Source: Megaustenia siamemsis (Eukaryota; Mollusca; Gastropoda; Stylommatophora; Ariophantidae). Taken from it: 64,000 nt of DNA. Location of the stretch: positions 78,586,244 through 78,650,243 of the forward strand of contig JAVIAB010000051.1 in the NCBI GenBank assembly GCA_032433765.1, given 5' to 3'. Positions 1 through 12,204 of the stretch are shown here, in pieces (within the stretch, counting starts at the first letter, position 1; each line of letters begins with the position of its first letter). The notes below the pieces were generated by a model. It searched no databases. It was given only the letters and a program-made list of their open reading frames with translations, and was not told the DNA's origin. The position numbers and the translations under genes are program-made.

Positions 1-320
1 ATCTACAACAAGAACAAAATGGTTAATCAACACCAAGAACTAAATGGTCAACCATCTACAACAAGAACAAAATGGTTAATCAACACCAGGAACTAAATGG
101 TCAACCATCTACAACAAGAACAAAATGGTTAATCAACACCAGGAACTAAATGGTCAACCATCTACAACAAGAACAAAATGGTTAATCAACACCAGGAACT
201 AAATGGTCAACCATCTACAACAAGAACAAAATGGTTAATCAACACCAGGAACTAAATGGTCAACCATCTACAACAAGAACAAAATGGTTAATCAACACCA
301 AGAACTAACTAATTGGTCAA
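1..320. repeat. 53-bp tandem repeat, about 6 copies
   Basis: Units start at 1, 54, 107, 160, 213 and 266, each containing aaaatggttaatcaacacc. Copies are almost identical, differing mainly at one a/g site. The last unit decays around 310-320. The array starts at the window edge and probably extends to the left. No coding potential. Confidence 0.95.
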
Positions 321-330
321 ACCAAAAAAA

Positions 331-3300
331 GCAAGATTCAATGAGAGTCTTCAATATATCGTTTTTGTCAAGCTTCAATGAGAGCCTTCAATATATCGCT
401 TTTGTAAAGATTCAATGAGAGCCTTCAATATATCGTTTTTGTAAAGATTCAATGAGAGCCTTTAGTGTATCTTTCTTGTCAAGATTCAATGAGAGTCTCT
501 AATATATTTTTCTTGTCAAGATTCAATGAGAGTCTCCAATATATTTTTCTTGTCAAGATTCAATGAGAGCCTTTAGTGTATCTTTCTTGTCAAGATTCAA
601 TGAGAGTCTCTAATATATTTTTCTTGTCAAGATTCAATGAGAGTCTCCAATATATCTTTCTTGTCAAGATTAAATGAGAGTCTCCAATATATTTTTCTTG
701 TCAAGATTCAATGAGAGTCTCCAATATATTTTTCTTGTCAAGGTTCAATGAAAGTCTCCAATATATTTTTCTTGTCAAGATTCAATGAGAGTCTCCAATA
801 TATTTTTCTTGTCAAGATTCAATGAGAGTCTCCAATATATTTTTCTTGTCAAGGTTCAATGAGAGTCTCCAATATATTTTTCTTGTCAAGATTCAATGAG
901 AGTCTCCAATATATCTTTCGTGTCAAGATTAAAAGAGTCTTCAATATATCTTCCTTGTTAAACCTCAATGAGAATCTCCAATATATATTTCTTGTTAAAC
1001 CTCAATGAGAGTCTCCAATATATCTTTCTTTTTAAACCTCAATGAGAGCCTCCAATACATCTTTCTTGTTAAACCTCAATGAGAGTCTCCAATATATCTT
1101 TCTTGTTAAACTTCAATGAGAGTCTTTAATACATCTTTCTTGTTAAACCTCAATGAGAGTCTCCAATACATCTTTCTTGTTAAACCTCAATGAGAGTCTC
1201 CAATATATTTTTCTTGTTAAACCTCAATGAGAGTCTCCAATATATCTTTCTTGTTAAACCTCAATGAGAGTCTCCAATATATCTTTCTTGTTAAACCTCA
1301 ATGAGAGTCTTTAATACATCTTTCTTGTTAAACCTCAATGAGAGTCTCCAATATATCTTTCTTGTTAAACGTCAATGAGAGTCTCCAATATATATTTCTT
1401 GTTAAACCTCAATGAGAGCCTCCAATACATTTCTTGTTAAACCTCAATGAGAGTCTCCAATATATCTTTCTTGTTAAACCTCAATGAGAGTCTCCAATAT
1501 ATCTTTCTTGTTAAACCTCAATGAGAGTCTCCAATACATCTTTCTTGTTAAACCTCAATGAGAGTCTCCAATATATATTTCTTGTTAAACCTCAATGAGA
1601 GTCTCCAATACATCTTTCTTGTTAAACCTCAATGAGAGCCTCCAATACATTTCTTGTTAAACCTCAATGAGAGTCTCCAATACATTTTTTGTTAAACCTC
1701 AATGAGAGTCTCCAATACAATTCTTGTTAAACCTCAATGAGAGTCTCCAATATATCTTTCTTGTTAAACCTCAATGAGAGCCTCCAATACATTTCTTGTT
1801 AAACCTCAATGAGAGTCTGAAATATATCTTTCTTGTTAAACCTCAATGAGAGTCTCCAATATATCTTTCTTGTTAAACCGCAATGAGAATCTCCAATACA
1901 TCTTTCTTGTTAAACCTCAATGAGAGTCTCCAATATATCTTTCTTGTTAAACCTCAATGAGAGTCTCCAATACATCTTTCTTGTTAAACCTCAATGAGAT
2001 CCTCCAATACAATTCTTGTTAAACCTCAATGAGAGTCTCCAATATATCTTTCTTGTTAAACCTCAATGAGAGTCTCAAATATATATTTCTTGTTAAACCT
2101 CAATGAGAGTCGCCAATATATCTTTCTTGTTAAACCTCAATGAGAGCCTACAATACATCTTTCTTGTTAAACCTCAATGAGAGTCTCCAATATATCTTTC
2201 TTGTTAAACCTCAATGAGAGTCTTTAATACATCTTTCTTGTTAAACCTCAATGAGAGTCTCCAATACATCTTTCTTGTTAAACCTCAATGAGAGTCTCCA
2301 ATATATTTTTCTTTGTTAAACCTCAATGAGAGTCTCCAATATATCTTTCTTGTTAAACCTCAATGAGAGTCTCCAATATATCTTTCTTGTTAAACCTCAA
2401 TGAGAGTCTTTAATACATCTTTCTTGTTAAACCTCAATGAGAGTCTCCAATATATCTTTCTTGTTAAACCTCAATGAGAGTCTCCAATATATATTTCTTG
2501 TTAAACCTCAATGAGAGCCTCCAATACATTTCTTGTTAAACCTCAATGAGAGTCTCCAATATATCTTTCTTGTTAAACCTCAATGAGAGTCTCCAATATA
2601 TCTTTCTTGTTAAACCTCAATGAGAGTCTCCAATACATCTTTCTTGTTAAACCTCAATGAGAGTCTCCAATATATATTTCTTGTTAAACCTCAATGAGAG
2701 TCTCCAATACATCTTTCTTGTTAAACCTCAATGAGAGTCTCCAATACATTTCTTGTTAAACCTCAATGAGAGTCTCCAATACATTTTTTGTTAAACCTCA
2801 ATGAGAGTCTCCAATACAATTCTTGTTAAACCTCAATGAGAGTCTCCAATATATCTTTCTTGTTAAACCTCAATGAGAGCCTCCAATACATTTCTTGTTA
2901 AACCTCAATGAGAGTCTGAAATATATCTTTCTTGTTAAACCTCAATGAGAGTCTCCAATATATCTTTCTTGTTAAACCGCAATGAGAGTCTCCAATACAA
3001 TTCTTGTTAAACCTCAATGAGAGTCTCCAATATATCTTTCTTGTTAAACCTCAATGAGAGTCTCCAATACATTTCTTGTTAAACCTCAATGAGAGTCTCC
3101 TATACATTTCTTGTTAAACCTCAATGAGAGTCTCCAATACAATTCTTGTTAAACCTCAATGAGAGTCTCCAATATATCTTTCTTGTTAAACCTCAATGAG
3201 AGTCTGCAATATATCTTTCTTGTTAAACCTGAATGAGAGTCTCCAATATATCTTTCTTGTTAAACCTCATTGAGAGTCTCCAATATATCTTTCTTGTTAA

Positions 3301-6300
3301 ACCTCAATGAGATCCTCCAATACAATTCTTGTTAAACCTCAATGAGAGTCTCCAATATATCTTTCTTGTTAAACCTCAATGAGAGTCCCCAATACAATTC
3401 TTGTTAAACCTCAATGAGAGTCTCCAATATATCTTTCTTGTTAAACCTCAATGAGAGTCTCCAATATATTTCTTGTTAAACCTCAATGAGAGTCTCCAAT
3501 ACAATTCTTGTTAAACCTCAATGAGAGTCTCCAATATATCATTCTTGTTAAACCTCAATGAGAGTCTCCAATATATCTTTCTTGTTAAACCTGAATGAGA
3601 GTCTCCAATATATCTTTCTTGTTAAACCTCATTGAGAGTCTCCAATATATCTTTCTTGTTAAACCTCAATGAGTCTCCAATATATCTTTCTTGTTAAACC
3701 TCAATGAGAGTCTCCAATATATCTTTCTTGTTAAGCGTCAATGAGAGTCTCCAATATATCTTTCTTGTTAAACCTCAATGAGTCTCCAATATATCTTTCT
3801 TGTTAAACCTCAATGAGAGCCTCCAATACATTTCTTGTTAAACCTCAATGAGAGTCTGAAATATATCTTTCTTGTTAAACCTCAATGAGAGTCTCCAATA
3901 TATCTTTCTTGTTAAACGTCAATGAGAATCTCCAATACATCTTTCTTGTTAAACCTCAATGAGAGTCTCCAATATATCTTTCTTGTTAAACCTCAATGAG
4001 AGTCTCCAATACATCTTTCTTGTTAAACCTCAATGAGATCCTCCAATACAATTCTTGTTAAACCTCAATGAGAGTCTCCAATATATCTTTCTTGTTAAAC
4101 CTCAATGAGAGTCTCAAATATATATTTCTTGTTAAACCTCAATGAGAGTCTCCAATATATCTTTCTTGATAAACCTCAATGAGAGCCTACAATACATCTT
4201 TCTTGTTAAACCTCAATGAGAGTCTCCAATATATCTTTCTTGTTAAACCTCAATGAGAGTCTTTAATACATCTTTCTTGTTAAACCTCAATGAGAGTCTC
4301 CAATACATCTTTCTTGTTAAACCTCAATGAGAGTCTCCAATATATTTTTCTTTGTTAAACTTCAATGAGAGTCTTCAATATATCTTTCTTGTTAAACCTC
4401 AATGAGAGTCTCCAATATATCTTTCTTGTTAAACCTCAATGAGAGTCTTTAATACATCTTTCTTGTTAAACCTCAATGAGAGTCTCCAATATATCTTTCT
4501 TGTTAAACCTCAATGAGAGTCTCCAATATATATTTCTTGTTAAACCTCAATGAGAGCCTCCAATACATTTCTTGTTAAACCTCAATGAGAGTCTCCAATA
4601 TATCTTTCTTGTTAAACCTCAATGAGAGTCTCCAATATATCTTTCTTGTTAAACCTCAATGAGAGTCTCCAATACATCTTTCTTGTTAAACCTCAATGAG
4701 AGTCTCCAATATATATTTCTTGTTAAACCTCAATGAGAGTCTCCAATACATCTTTCTTGTTAAACCTCAATGAGAGTCTCCAATACATTTCTTGTTAAAC
4801 CTCAATGAGAGTCTCCAATACATTTTTTGTTAAACCTCAATGAGAGTCTCCAATACAATTCTTGTTAAACCTCAATGAGAGTCTCCAATATATCTTTCTT
4901 GTTAAACCTCAATGAGAGCCTCCAATACATTTCTTGTTAAACCTCAATGAGAGTCTGAAATATATCTTTCTTGTTAAACCTCAATGAGAGTCTCCAATAT
5001 ATCTTTCTTGTTAAACCGCAATGAGAGTCTCCAATACAATTCTTGTTAAACCTCAATGAGAGTCTCCAATATATCTTTCTTGTTAAACCTCAATGAGAGT
5101 CTCCAATACATTTCTTGTTAAATCTCAATGAGAGTCTCCTATACATTTCTTGTTAAACCTCAATGAGAGTCTCCAATACAATTCTTGTTAAACCTCAATG
5201 AGAGTCTCCAATATATCTTTCTTGTTAAACCTCAATGAGAGTCTGCAATATATCTTTCTTGTTAAACCTGAATGAGAGTCTCCAATATATCTTTCTTGTT
5301 AAACCTCATTGAGAGTCTACAATATATCTTTCTTGTTAAACCTCAATGAGATCCTCCAATACAATTCTTGTTAAACCTCAATGAGAGTCTCCAATATATC
5401 TTTCTTGTTAAACCTCAATGAGAGTCCCCAATACAATTCTTGTTAAACCTCAATGAGAGTCTCCAATATATCTTTCTTGTTAAACCTCAATGAGAGTCTC
5501 CAATATATTTCTTGTTAAACCTCAATGAGAGTCTCCAATACAATTCTTGTTAAACCTCAATGAGAGTCTCCAATATATCTTTCTTGTTAAACCTCAATGA
5601 GAGTCTCCAATATATCTTTCTTGTTAAACCTGAATGAGAGTCTCCAATATATCTTTCTTGTTAAACCTCATTGAGAGTCTCCAATATATCTTTCTTGTTA
5701 AACCTCAATGAGTCTCCAATATATCTTTCTTGTTAAACCTCAATGAGAGTCTCCAATATATCTTTCTTGTTAAACGTCAATGAGAGTCTCCAATATATCT
5801 TTCTTGTTAAACCTCAATGAGTCTCCAATATATCTTTCTTGTTAAACCTCAATGAGAGTCTCCAATATATCTTTCTTGTTAAACCTCAATGAGAGTCTCC
5901 AATATATCTTTCTTGTTAAACCTCAATGAGAGTCTCCAATATATCTTTCTTGTTAAACCTCAATGAGTCTCCAATATATCTTTCTTGTTAAACCTCAATG
6001 AGTCTCCAATATATCTTTCTTGTTAAACCTCAATGAGTCTCCAATATATCTTTCTTGTTAAACCTCAATGAGTCTCCAATATATCTTTCTTGTTAAACCT
6101 CAATGGGAGTCTCCAATATATCTTTCTTGTTAAACCTCAATGAGTCTCCAATATATCTTTCTTGTTAAACCTCAATGAGTCTCCAATATATCTTTCTTGT
6201 TAAACCTCAATGAGTCTCCAATATATCTTTCTTGTTAAACCTCAATGAGAGCCTCCAATATATCTTTTTTGTTAAACCTCAATGAGAGTCTCCAATTCAT

Positions 6301-6305
6301 CTTTC
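331..6305. repeat. 37-bp satellite array, about 160 copies, two subfamilies
   Basis: The core of the unit is caatgagagtctccaatata. From 331 to about 937 units carry a gtcaagatt spacer. From about 938 to 6305 they carry gttaaacct. Shortened units lack a few bases of the tttctt part or lack 'gag' in gagagtctc. The gag-less units are concentrated after 5,800. Subfamily blocks and phased variants show repeated local amplification. No stable reading frame. Confidence 0.97.
1777..5854. repeat. Higher-order duplication inside the 37-bp satellite (2,039-bp block, twice)
   Basis: Rare unit variants recur at a constant offset. The gagagtctga variant sits at 1811, 2910, 3850 and 4949. The ttaatac variant sits at 2224 and 4263, and at 2410 and 4449. 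The extra-t variant sits at 2301 and 4340. The offset is 2,039 bp, so about 1777-3815 is tandemly repeated as 3816-5854. An older 1,098/1,099-bp offset (for example 1126 to 2224 and 1811 to 2910) is nested within it. Confidence 0.85.
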
Positions 6306-6547
6306 TACTCGTTACATTTCAATATATGAAACCTAACGCAAGAGTAACATCATCTATTGATTCATATTGTTACATGACGTCATATCTGACCTGCCATGGA
6401 AATGATCGTCAAAAATGCCTCATGCCATCCACATACTAACATAAACAAAAATTATCTTAGGAGATATTATTGCGCTACACAAATATACTGTAATATCTTG
6501 TTAGTATTTGTTTCAATTAAATATGAAACCTACATCACAATACACAT
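6306..6547. other. No recognisable feature
   Basis: AT-rich spacer between the 37-bp and 29-bp arrays. The short open frames here have no recognisable similarity and no supporting signals. Confidence 0.5.
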
Positions 6548-6588
6548 TATGACTAAAATAGATAAACATCTAGGTCTAGATTTATGAC

Positions 6589-6785
6589 TATCCCGGCTTG
6601 CTGCCGGAGCTACTGAGTTTAGTGCTCTGTGCACGCCATGAGTTGTGTTTTTAACCGGATCGTGTTTCCATATTCCGATTGCTTACGATGAATAATGATA
6701 TCGCATGTCGAAGGACTGTTCAGCTACATTCAATTTCGGTGCGGTTTCGATTTATATCTTACGGCCTGCATCTTGTCGATAGCAA
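6589..6785 (+). mobile_element. SINE-5 fragment, 5'- and 3'-truncated
   Basis: Starts cggcttgctgccggagctac and follows the same order of blocks as the full copies at 22427-23271 and 48392-48822: gctactgagtt, then attccgattgctta, then ggtgcggtt. The homology is lost near 6780. It sits inside the 29-bp array, so it inserted after that array existed. Confidence 0.75.
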
Positions 6786-6895
6786 CACATAGTTGTGAAT
6801 CATGGACAATTTCGCAAATAGCAAGGAAGGAAATCGAGTCCTCCGGATGAGTTGTGGCGTATGTCATGTTCTGCTAAGGACTTGCAACCTGATAA
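6786..6895 (+). mobile_element. Short LINE RT C-terminal fragment (LINE-G type)
   Basis: The stretch from about 6792 translates to CESWTIS followed by a KEIESS-like stretch. This is the hallmark of the region just after the RT palm in the G-type LINEs of this window. The fragment is short and joined directly to the SINE-5 piece. It may have been brought in with it as one chimeric insertion. Confidence 0.45.
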
Positions 6896-7709
6896 TAAGA
6901 AAAACATCTAGGTCTAGATTTATGACAGAAAAACATCTAGGTCTATATTTATGACAGATAAGCATCTAGGTCTATATTTAAGACAGATAAACATCTAGGT
7001 CTATATTTATGACAGATAAGCATCTAGGTCTAGATTTATGACAGATAAACATCTAGGTCTATATTTATGACAGATAAACATCTAGATCTATATTTATGAC
7101 AGATAAGCATCTAGGTCTATATTTATGACAGATAAACATCTAGGTCTATATTTATGACAGATAAACATCTAGGTCTATATTTATGACAGATAAGCATCTA
7201 GGTCTAGATTTATGACAGATAAGCATATGGGTCTAGATTTATGACAAACAGATAAACATCTAAGCCTAGATTTATGACAGATAAATATATAGGTCTGGAT
7301 TTATGACAAACAGATAAACATCTAGGTCTAGATTTATGACAAAAAAATAAACATCTAGGCCTAGATTTATGACAGATAAACATCTAGGTCTATATTTATG
7401 ACAGATAAGCATCTAGGTCTAGATTTATGACAAAAAGATAAACATATAGGCCTAGATCTATGACAAATAGATAAACATCTAGGTCTAGATTTATGACAGA
7501 TAAACATCTAGGTCTAGATTTATGATAAATAGATAAACATCTAGGTCTAGATTTATGACAAACAGATAAACATATGAACGCATCAGGCTGTAATCCAATT
7601 GTAATCCATGACAAACAGATAAACATCTAGGTCTAATGTATGACAAATCAGATAAGCATCTAGGTATAGTTTTAAGACAGATAAGCATCTAGGTCTAGAT
7701 TTATGACTT

Positions 7710-8597
7710 ACATACCTAATATTATTTAATTTGTAGAAGCAGATTGCATGAACTAAATTAGAGGTTAATTAATGTTGCTTTCAAAAGACTTGCAGATAAA
7801 ATGAAGGGTACGTTAAATATAACATCCTGTTAATGTTCAACACTACATAAACGGTAAAACAACAGACTTACTGCGAACTTTAGCCCTCGCGAACTGGTCG
7901 AAACTTGTGATGAAACTCATAAAACACAACTTTGTATTTAGTTATCAGTAGTGAGGATAATAATTGCTAGAGAGCATATAGAGATCACATGAAGCCAGCA
8001 CACGCAGCACAGTTAAGTCTGAGTGTGGTTAAGTTTAAGTTGTTATTACTGTGAGTATTTGTAAATTGTTGGAACGATAACTCCTGCTGGCATTTTGAGA
8101 GTTACGAAACACGCAAATTAGCCTCGCCTGGTAATGTAAACAAATCTCGACGTTTCAAACAATGCAGGAACATAACAGGGAGACAAGCCGTTGACAGCAA
8201 CTCGCCACCTTTTTAAGTTCACTTAACTGCATCTATATTCTCCGTTAACTTATAATTATCTCACATTATGGCTATTTATTGTCGAGGTTACGCAACGGTC
8301 GTTATTTGTCAAGACTATTACAGCCTGATGCGTTCATATATGAGAATGGGACGGACTATTCATCGCCGGTACACCATAGAAAGAAAAAACAGAAGGGGAG
8401 GGGCCGTATGTACGTTAAAAATAGCATCTTGGCACGCGCTTAAAATAAGTAACAAGGTTGGTTTTGGCGTCACTATTTCTCACTAGAGCTGCGATCGTCA
8501 TCATTATCATGTGCCATCTCCGCAACAAAGGTTGGTACACATGAAAACATACCTATATTTTCTTAATGATATAATCAATAGCTGATCTTGGAAAATA
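7710..8597. other. Apparently low-copy sequence, possible exon or regulatory region
   Basis: No repeat family of this window is visible here apart from a 22-bp inverted match to 7571-7594. The minus strand carries a GTAAGT splice-donor-like site near 7870 after a TTCGCA context. A small open frame occupies 8268-8486 on the plus strand, with no recognisable domain. I infer low-copy DNA; no gene call is made. Confidence 0.3.
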
Positions 8598-8605
8598 TTT
8601 TGTAA

Positions 8606-8884
8606 AGGTAAAGATAAAGTACAAGGCTAGAATCGGCGTCTTAGACTTCTAGATAGTGTCGCTTCAAGCATCGAGGCTCACGATGCGAGGCGGCATTCCT
8701 CAACTTCCCAGAGTACTACTCTGGTACCCATTTCTGCCAGCGGCTGGGTTGACCGCTGGGGTATTATTTTCCAACCACAACTTCCAGCAGGAATCGAACA
8801 CGGGTTGTTCAAACATCGGTAGCCCAGTCGGGTGATTTTTCCAACTAGGCTGCCGAGGCCCCCCCCCCCCTCCACCCCACCATC
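8606..8884 (-). mobile_element. SINE-2, tRNA-headed
   Basis: On the minus strand the 5' end reads GGCCTCGGCAGCCTAGTTGG. This contains an A-box-like TAGCCTAGTTGG (here CAGCC...). About 50 bases on there is a B box GTGTTCGATTCC. The same sequence occurs at 28853-29124. The body ends at a conserved cttgaagcgacact. A possible 8-bp TSD, ttttgtaa, lies at 8598-8605 and 8885-8892. A run of C at about 8860 lies near the head end. Confidence 0.8.
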
Positions 8885-8892
8885 TTTTGTAA

Positions 8893-9080
8893 GTCCATTT
8901 AAATGTCTGCCTCTATCTGTTTATTTTTCCCTGTACTTTTCCTCCGAAGATAATTCTCATTATTTTGTTATGTCCTGTTATATGTTCATAGTATCTTCGC
9001 TGTTTTGCTAGGAACGTATTTAATAATTATCTCGTCATTTTCAGCTAATCCAATGTGTTTGTTTTCTTCTTCAATGGCTC
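8893..9080 (-). mobile_element. Degenerate LINE fragment (RT C-terminal region)
   Basis: Read on the minus strand, part of this translates to a stretch like GHNKIMRIIFGGKVQG. This resembles the GHxxRHNxLxxxILEGKIQG segment of the LINE-D and LINE-G C-terminal region. Several stops are present. It is a decayed 5'-truncated remnant. Confidence 0.5.
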
Positions 9081-9084
9081 AATG

Positions 9085-9310
9085 CTAGTTGTGATGCTTC
9101 AGGATGGTCCTTCCTTGGCAAGGTAGTCAGCTACACTCTAGTACCTTCAAGTACTAGCCATTGTGATGTTCTTGTCTGTTGTCCTATTGTCCATGATTCA
9201 CATCCATATGTTAAGACTGGCTCTACATAACATTTAAGAATTCTTTTCTTGTTTCTGTTGTCAAAAATGGATTGCGTAGTATCTTCCATTTATACATATA
9301 GAAGCAACAT
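9085..9310 (-). mobile_element. LINE fragment with VEPVLTYGCESWTI motif
   Basis: The minus strand encodes VEPVLTYGCESWTIG, preceded by an SIFDNRNKKRIL-like stretch. This block follows the RT catalytic core in many LINEs. The same block occurs at 49080-49130 (+) and, decayed, at 15310-15420 (-). No catalytic residues are retained. Confidence 0.7.
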
Positions 9311-9540
9311 ATGCTAAGATACAGACATACAAACAGACGCATACATACATAAACTCTCGAGGGAAAAATGAATATTTAGTATGTAAGCCCTTGTTGTTGA
9401 GCGATCACTGGTTAAAAGAACTGACCACATTGCACTCAAAGCTGACCCATAGGGGCTCATTCCTTCTTAATAGAAGACACAAGTCACGAATCTGACTATT
9501 TCAGTAGCTCATTGGTTATACATACTATTAATCTGTCCTT
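9311..9540. other. No recognisable feature
   Basis: AT-rich sequence between LINE fragments, with some acat microsatellite-like sequence near 9320-9350. Nothing else recognised. Confidence 0.4.
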
Positions 9541-9699
9541 ATTGCTGTTTTATATCTCTCCGTGTTATCAGTAAAACATATTCTTATTTTCTTATGTACA
9601 TTCATGGTATCGGTACATATTCCTGATGTTTTAGTATGTCAAAGTTATCAACATACCCGATAAATTTGCTGTCATTAATCATTTATAATATCACGTTTA
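9541..9699. repeat. Left copy of a ~158-bp direct repeat flanking LINE-D
   Basis: Starts attgctgttttatatctctc and ends at the cacgttt just before the LINE-D fragment. The right copy is 10067-10224. By eye about nine differences separate them (roughly 94% identical). They abut the LINE exactly on both sides. Confidence 0.85.
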
Positions 9700-10066
9700 C
9701 AAAGAATGAAAGCTTTGAAATGTGGATATATAGAAGAATAGGTAGAATTGGATGGAAGGAAAAGAAAACAAACGATGACGTCTTAAAAAAACTAAAAATG
9801 AAAAGAGAACTACTAAACACAATTCAAACAAGATAAATGAGATTTTTGGGCCATGCTAAAAGACACAACAGCCTACTAAAAGTAATCCTGGAGGGGAAAA
9901 TACAAGGTATAGGCAGAGACAGACCAAGACTACTAACATGGACGAGTAACATCAAAAGAAGGACAAACCAGCCTATGACAACCTGCACCATTAAAGCAAG
10001 AGATAGAGCAGAATGGCGCTTCATGGTAGCCAACCTTCGATGCGGAGATGACACTCGATGATGATG
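9700..10066 (+). mobile_element. LINE-D 3' fragment (RT C-terminal domain)
   Basis: Two overlapping open frames together give the C-terminal tail of a non-LTR RT. It begins ESFEMWIYRRIGRIGW and continues with RFLGHAKRHNSLLK, ILEGKIQG, TWTSNIKRRT and finally WRFMVANLRCGDDT before the stop. A GATGATGAT tail follows. A frame change near 9836 separates the two halves. The catalytic palm is absent, so this is a dead 5'-truncated copy. It is flanked on both sides by a 158-bp direct repeat. Confidence 0.88.
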
Positions 10067-10224
10067 ATTGCTGTTTTATATCTCTCCATGTTATCAGTAA
10101 AAAATATTCTTGTTTTCTTATGTACATTCATGGTATCAGTACATATTCCTGATGTTTTAGTATGTCAAAGTTATCAACATACACGATAAATTCACTGTCA
10201 TTAATCATTCATAATATCATGTTT
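10067..10224. repeat. Right copy of the ~158-bp direct repeat flanking LINE-D
   Basis: Begins immediately after the GAT tail of LINE-D with attgctgttttatatctctc and ends catgttt. It matches 9541-9699. It behaves like an exceptionally long target-site duplication. Confidence 0.85.
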
Positions 10225-10680
10225 CCCTTGAGTAGGTTCACCCTCTGTTCACGAAATCCTGTACACCTTTTATATAAACAACACTAACTAGTTTCAGCCA
10301 ATCAGCGATAGCTTCCCACTCTCCCTTGCGAATCTATTCATTCATACCCTTCTTGTGTTGTCCCTTTTACTCTCTGCCTCTATGCTTTCAGATCCTTGTA
10401 GCAATATTGAATCACAAACACCATCTGCCTAGACGATTTCTGTGCGGTTTTATGGAAACATCCCTGGTTTTTCTGATCCAGACCCATCCTGTGATATTGA
10501 GCTTTAGATACAGTCTCGGTCTTTCCCCATTTCCATTCACCGACCGCCGTCTGATATGATTGCGAAACCTAAGTAATTGTATTTATTCGCGCGGTTTCGC
10601 CCCTTTCCAAAACTATGAACATAATGTGGGATAGTATAGACTCTTCAGATATCCATTATACACGCTTCTTTTATGTGTTT
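10225..10680. other. No recognisable feature
   Basis: Mixed-composition sequence with small open frames of no recognisable similarity. A single-copy origin is possible but unsupported. Confidence 0.4.
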
Positions 10681-11137
10681 ATGTGGGAAGGATTTCTTTT
10701 ATATTTCTCTTATCAATTCATATAACGATCTCCTCAATCTTTCTTTCTCTGTCTCCTCACAGTCGTTATTCTTGTCTTTTTTTCTGTCACACTTTATCTT
10801 CTTTCTACCTAATATTTCTCCATACACTTCATCTTCGCTCTCTTTTTTTTTTACTCTTTCTTGACTAATTTTTCTACCTACTCTACTCTCACTCTTCTTT
10901 CTTATCTCTCTCTCTCTCTCTAACTTTATTTTCGTTTTTCTCTAGATCCCTTTTTTGTCTTTTTTCTTCTACTCCTCTTCTCTCTCTCTCTCTTTTTCCT
11001 CTCACCCTTCTTCTTCCTCTTTACTGTCTTCTTTTTTTTTCTTCTATTACACCTTACTCTATTTATATTTTTTCTCATTTTTCTAATTTTTAAATATATA
11101 TATATATTAACCAGAGCCTAGACCATTTGTATATTCC

Positions 11138-11206
<69 letters not shown>

Positions 11207-11215
11207 TCGTTAAAA
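10681..11215. repeat. Pyrimidine-rich tract with (TC)n and TTTC/TTTT runs
   Basis: Long C/T-rich strand with tctctctctc runs at about 10906-10920, 10978-10990 and 11141-11200, and a short (AT)n at 11096-11107. The overlapping ORFs (S/F/L-rich) are compositional artefacts. Confidence 0.85.
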
Positions 11216-11614
11216 AGAAAGTCTAAAAACATCGCACAAAACAACATGCAATCAGGAATGATTTCTAGAAACATAAACGGAGAGTCAGCTACACACTGTA
11301 CAGTCTCAACGTTCCTCACTAAACGTTTCTAACTTATCATTTCTAGATACAATCATTCTGAACGTGTTCAATTACTACATAACAACATCTACGTCTAGAT
11401 ATGACTCAGTTTTTATGTTAGCTTGCAAAACCCTACATTATTGTCTTTAAACGAAATCAATATTTTGAAGGTATTAGTCATGAGCATATAACATATAATT
11501 TTTTAATGTGAATTTAAGAATAACAAATAACAAATTTCAACATAGACAAAAATAAAAATTGATAAGTGCGTTGGGTGAATAGTGACCGTAAGATAGCTGA
11601 AACCTTCATTCAGC
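11216..11614. other. No recognisable feature
   Basis: AT-rich spacer. No repeat family of this window recognised. Confidence 0.4.
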
Positions 11615-12200
11615 TGTGATGAAGAGCAAATGTGTAAAGATTAATTATGAAGCGCAAATGTGTAAAGATTAATTATGAAGAGCAAGTGTGTAAAGATTAA
11701 TTATGAAACGCAAATGTGTAAAGATTAATTATGAAGAGCAAGTGTGTAAAGACTAATTATGAAAAGCAAGTGGGTAAAGATTAATTATGAAGAGCAAGTG
11801 TGTAAAGATTAATTATGAAGAGCAAGTGTGTAAAGATTAATTATGAAGCGCAGATGTGTAAAGATTAATTATGAAGAGCAAATGTGTAAAGATTAATTAT
11901 GAAGAGCAAGTGTGTAAAGATTAATTATGAAGAGCAAATGTGTAAAGATTAATTGTGAAGAGCAAGTGTGTAAAGATTAATAATTATGAAGCGCAAATGT
12001 GTAAAGATTAATTATGAAGAGCAAATGTATAAAGATTAATTATGAAGAGCAAATGTGTAAAGATTAATTATGAAGAGCAACTGTGTAAAGATTAATTATG
12101 AAGCGCAAGATTAATTATGAAGTGCAAATGTGTAAAGATTAATTATGAAGAGCAAATGTGTAAAGATTAATTATGAAGCGCAAGATTAATTATGAAGCGC
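11615..12200. repeat. 28-bp tandem repeat, about 21 copies
   Basis: The unit contains tgtaaagattaattatgaag. The period was checked between 11641 and 11669. Variants alternate between gaagagcaa and gaagcgcaa. Two units near 12105 and 12180 are deleted to about 17 bp. Confidence 0.95.
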
Positions 12201-12204
12201 AAAT

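Larger units (their letters stand above)
6548..7709. repeat. 29-bp tandem repeat, interrupted, about 28 copies
   Basis: The unit contains acatctaggtctagattta. The period is 29 bp, with a 33-bp variant carrying an extra aaac. One unit lies at about 6555-6588. The rest run from 6896 to 7709, because retroelement sequence (6589-6895) interrupts the array. At 7571-7620 one unit is replaced by unrelated sequence that has an inverted match near 8317. Minus-strand ORFs here are repeat translations only. Confidence 0.93.

Noticed and set aside
331..6305. CRISPR array
   Set aside because: Units are contiguous tandem repeats without unique spacers, and the rest of the window is eukaryotic retroelement sequence.
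10673..10868. S/F/L-rich ORFs as small membrane proteins
   Set aside because: Pyrimidine-rich low-complexity DNA gives such ORFs by chance, and two frames overlap.
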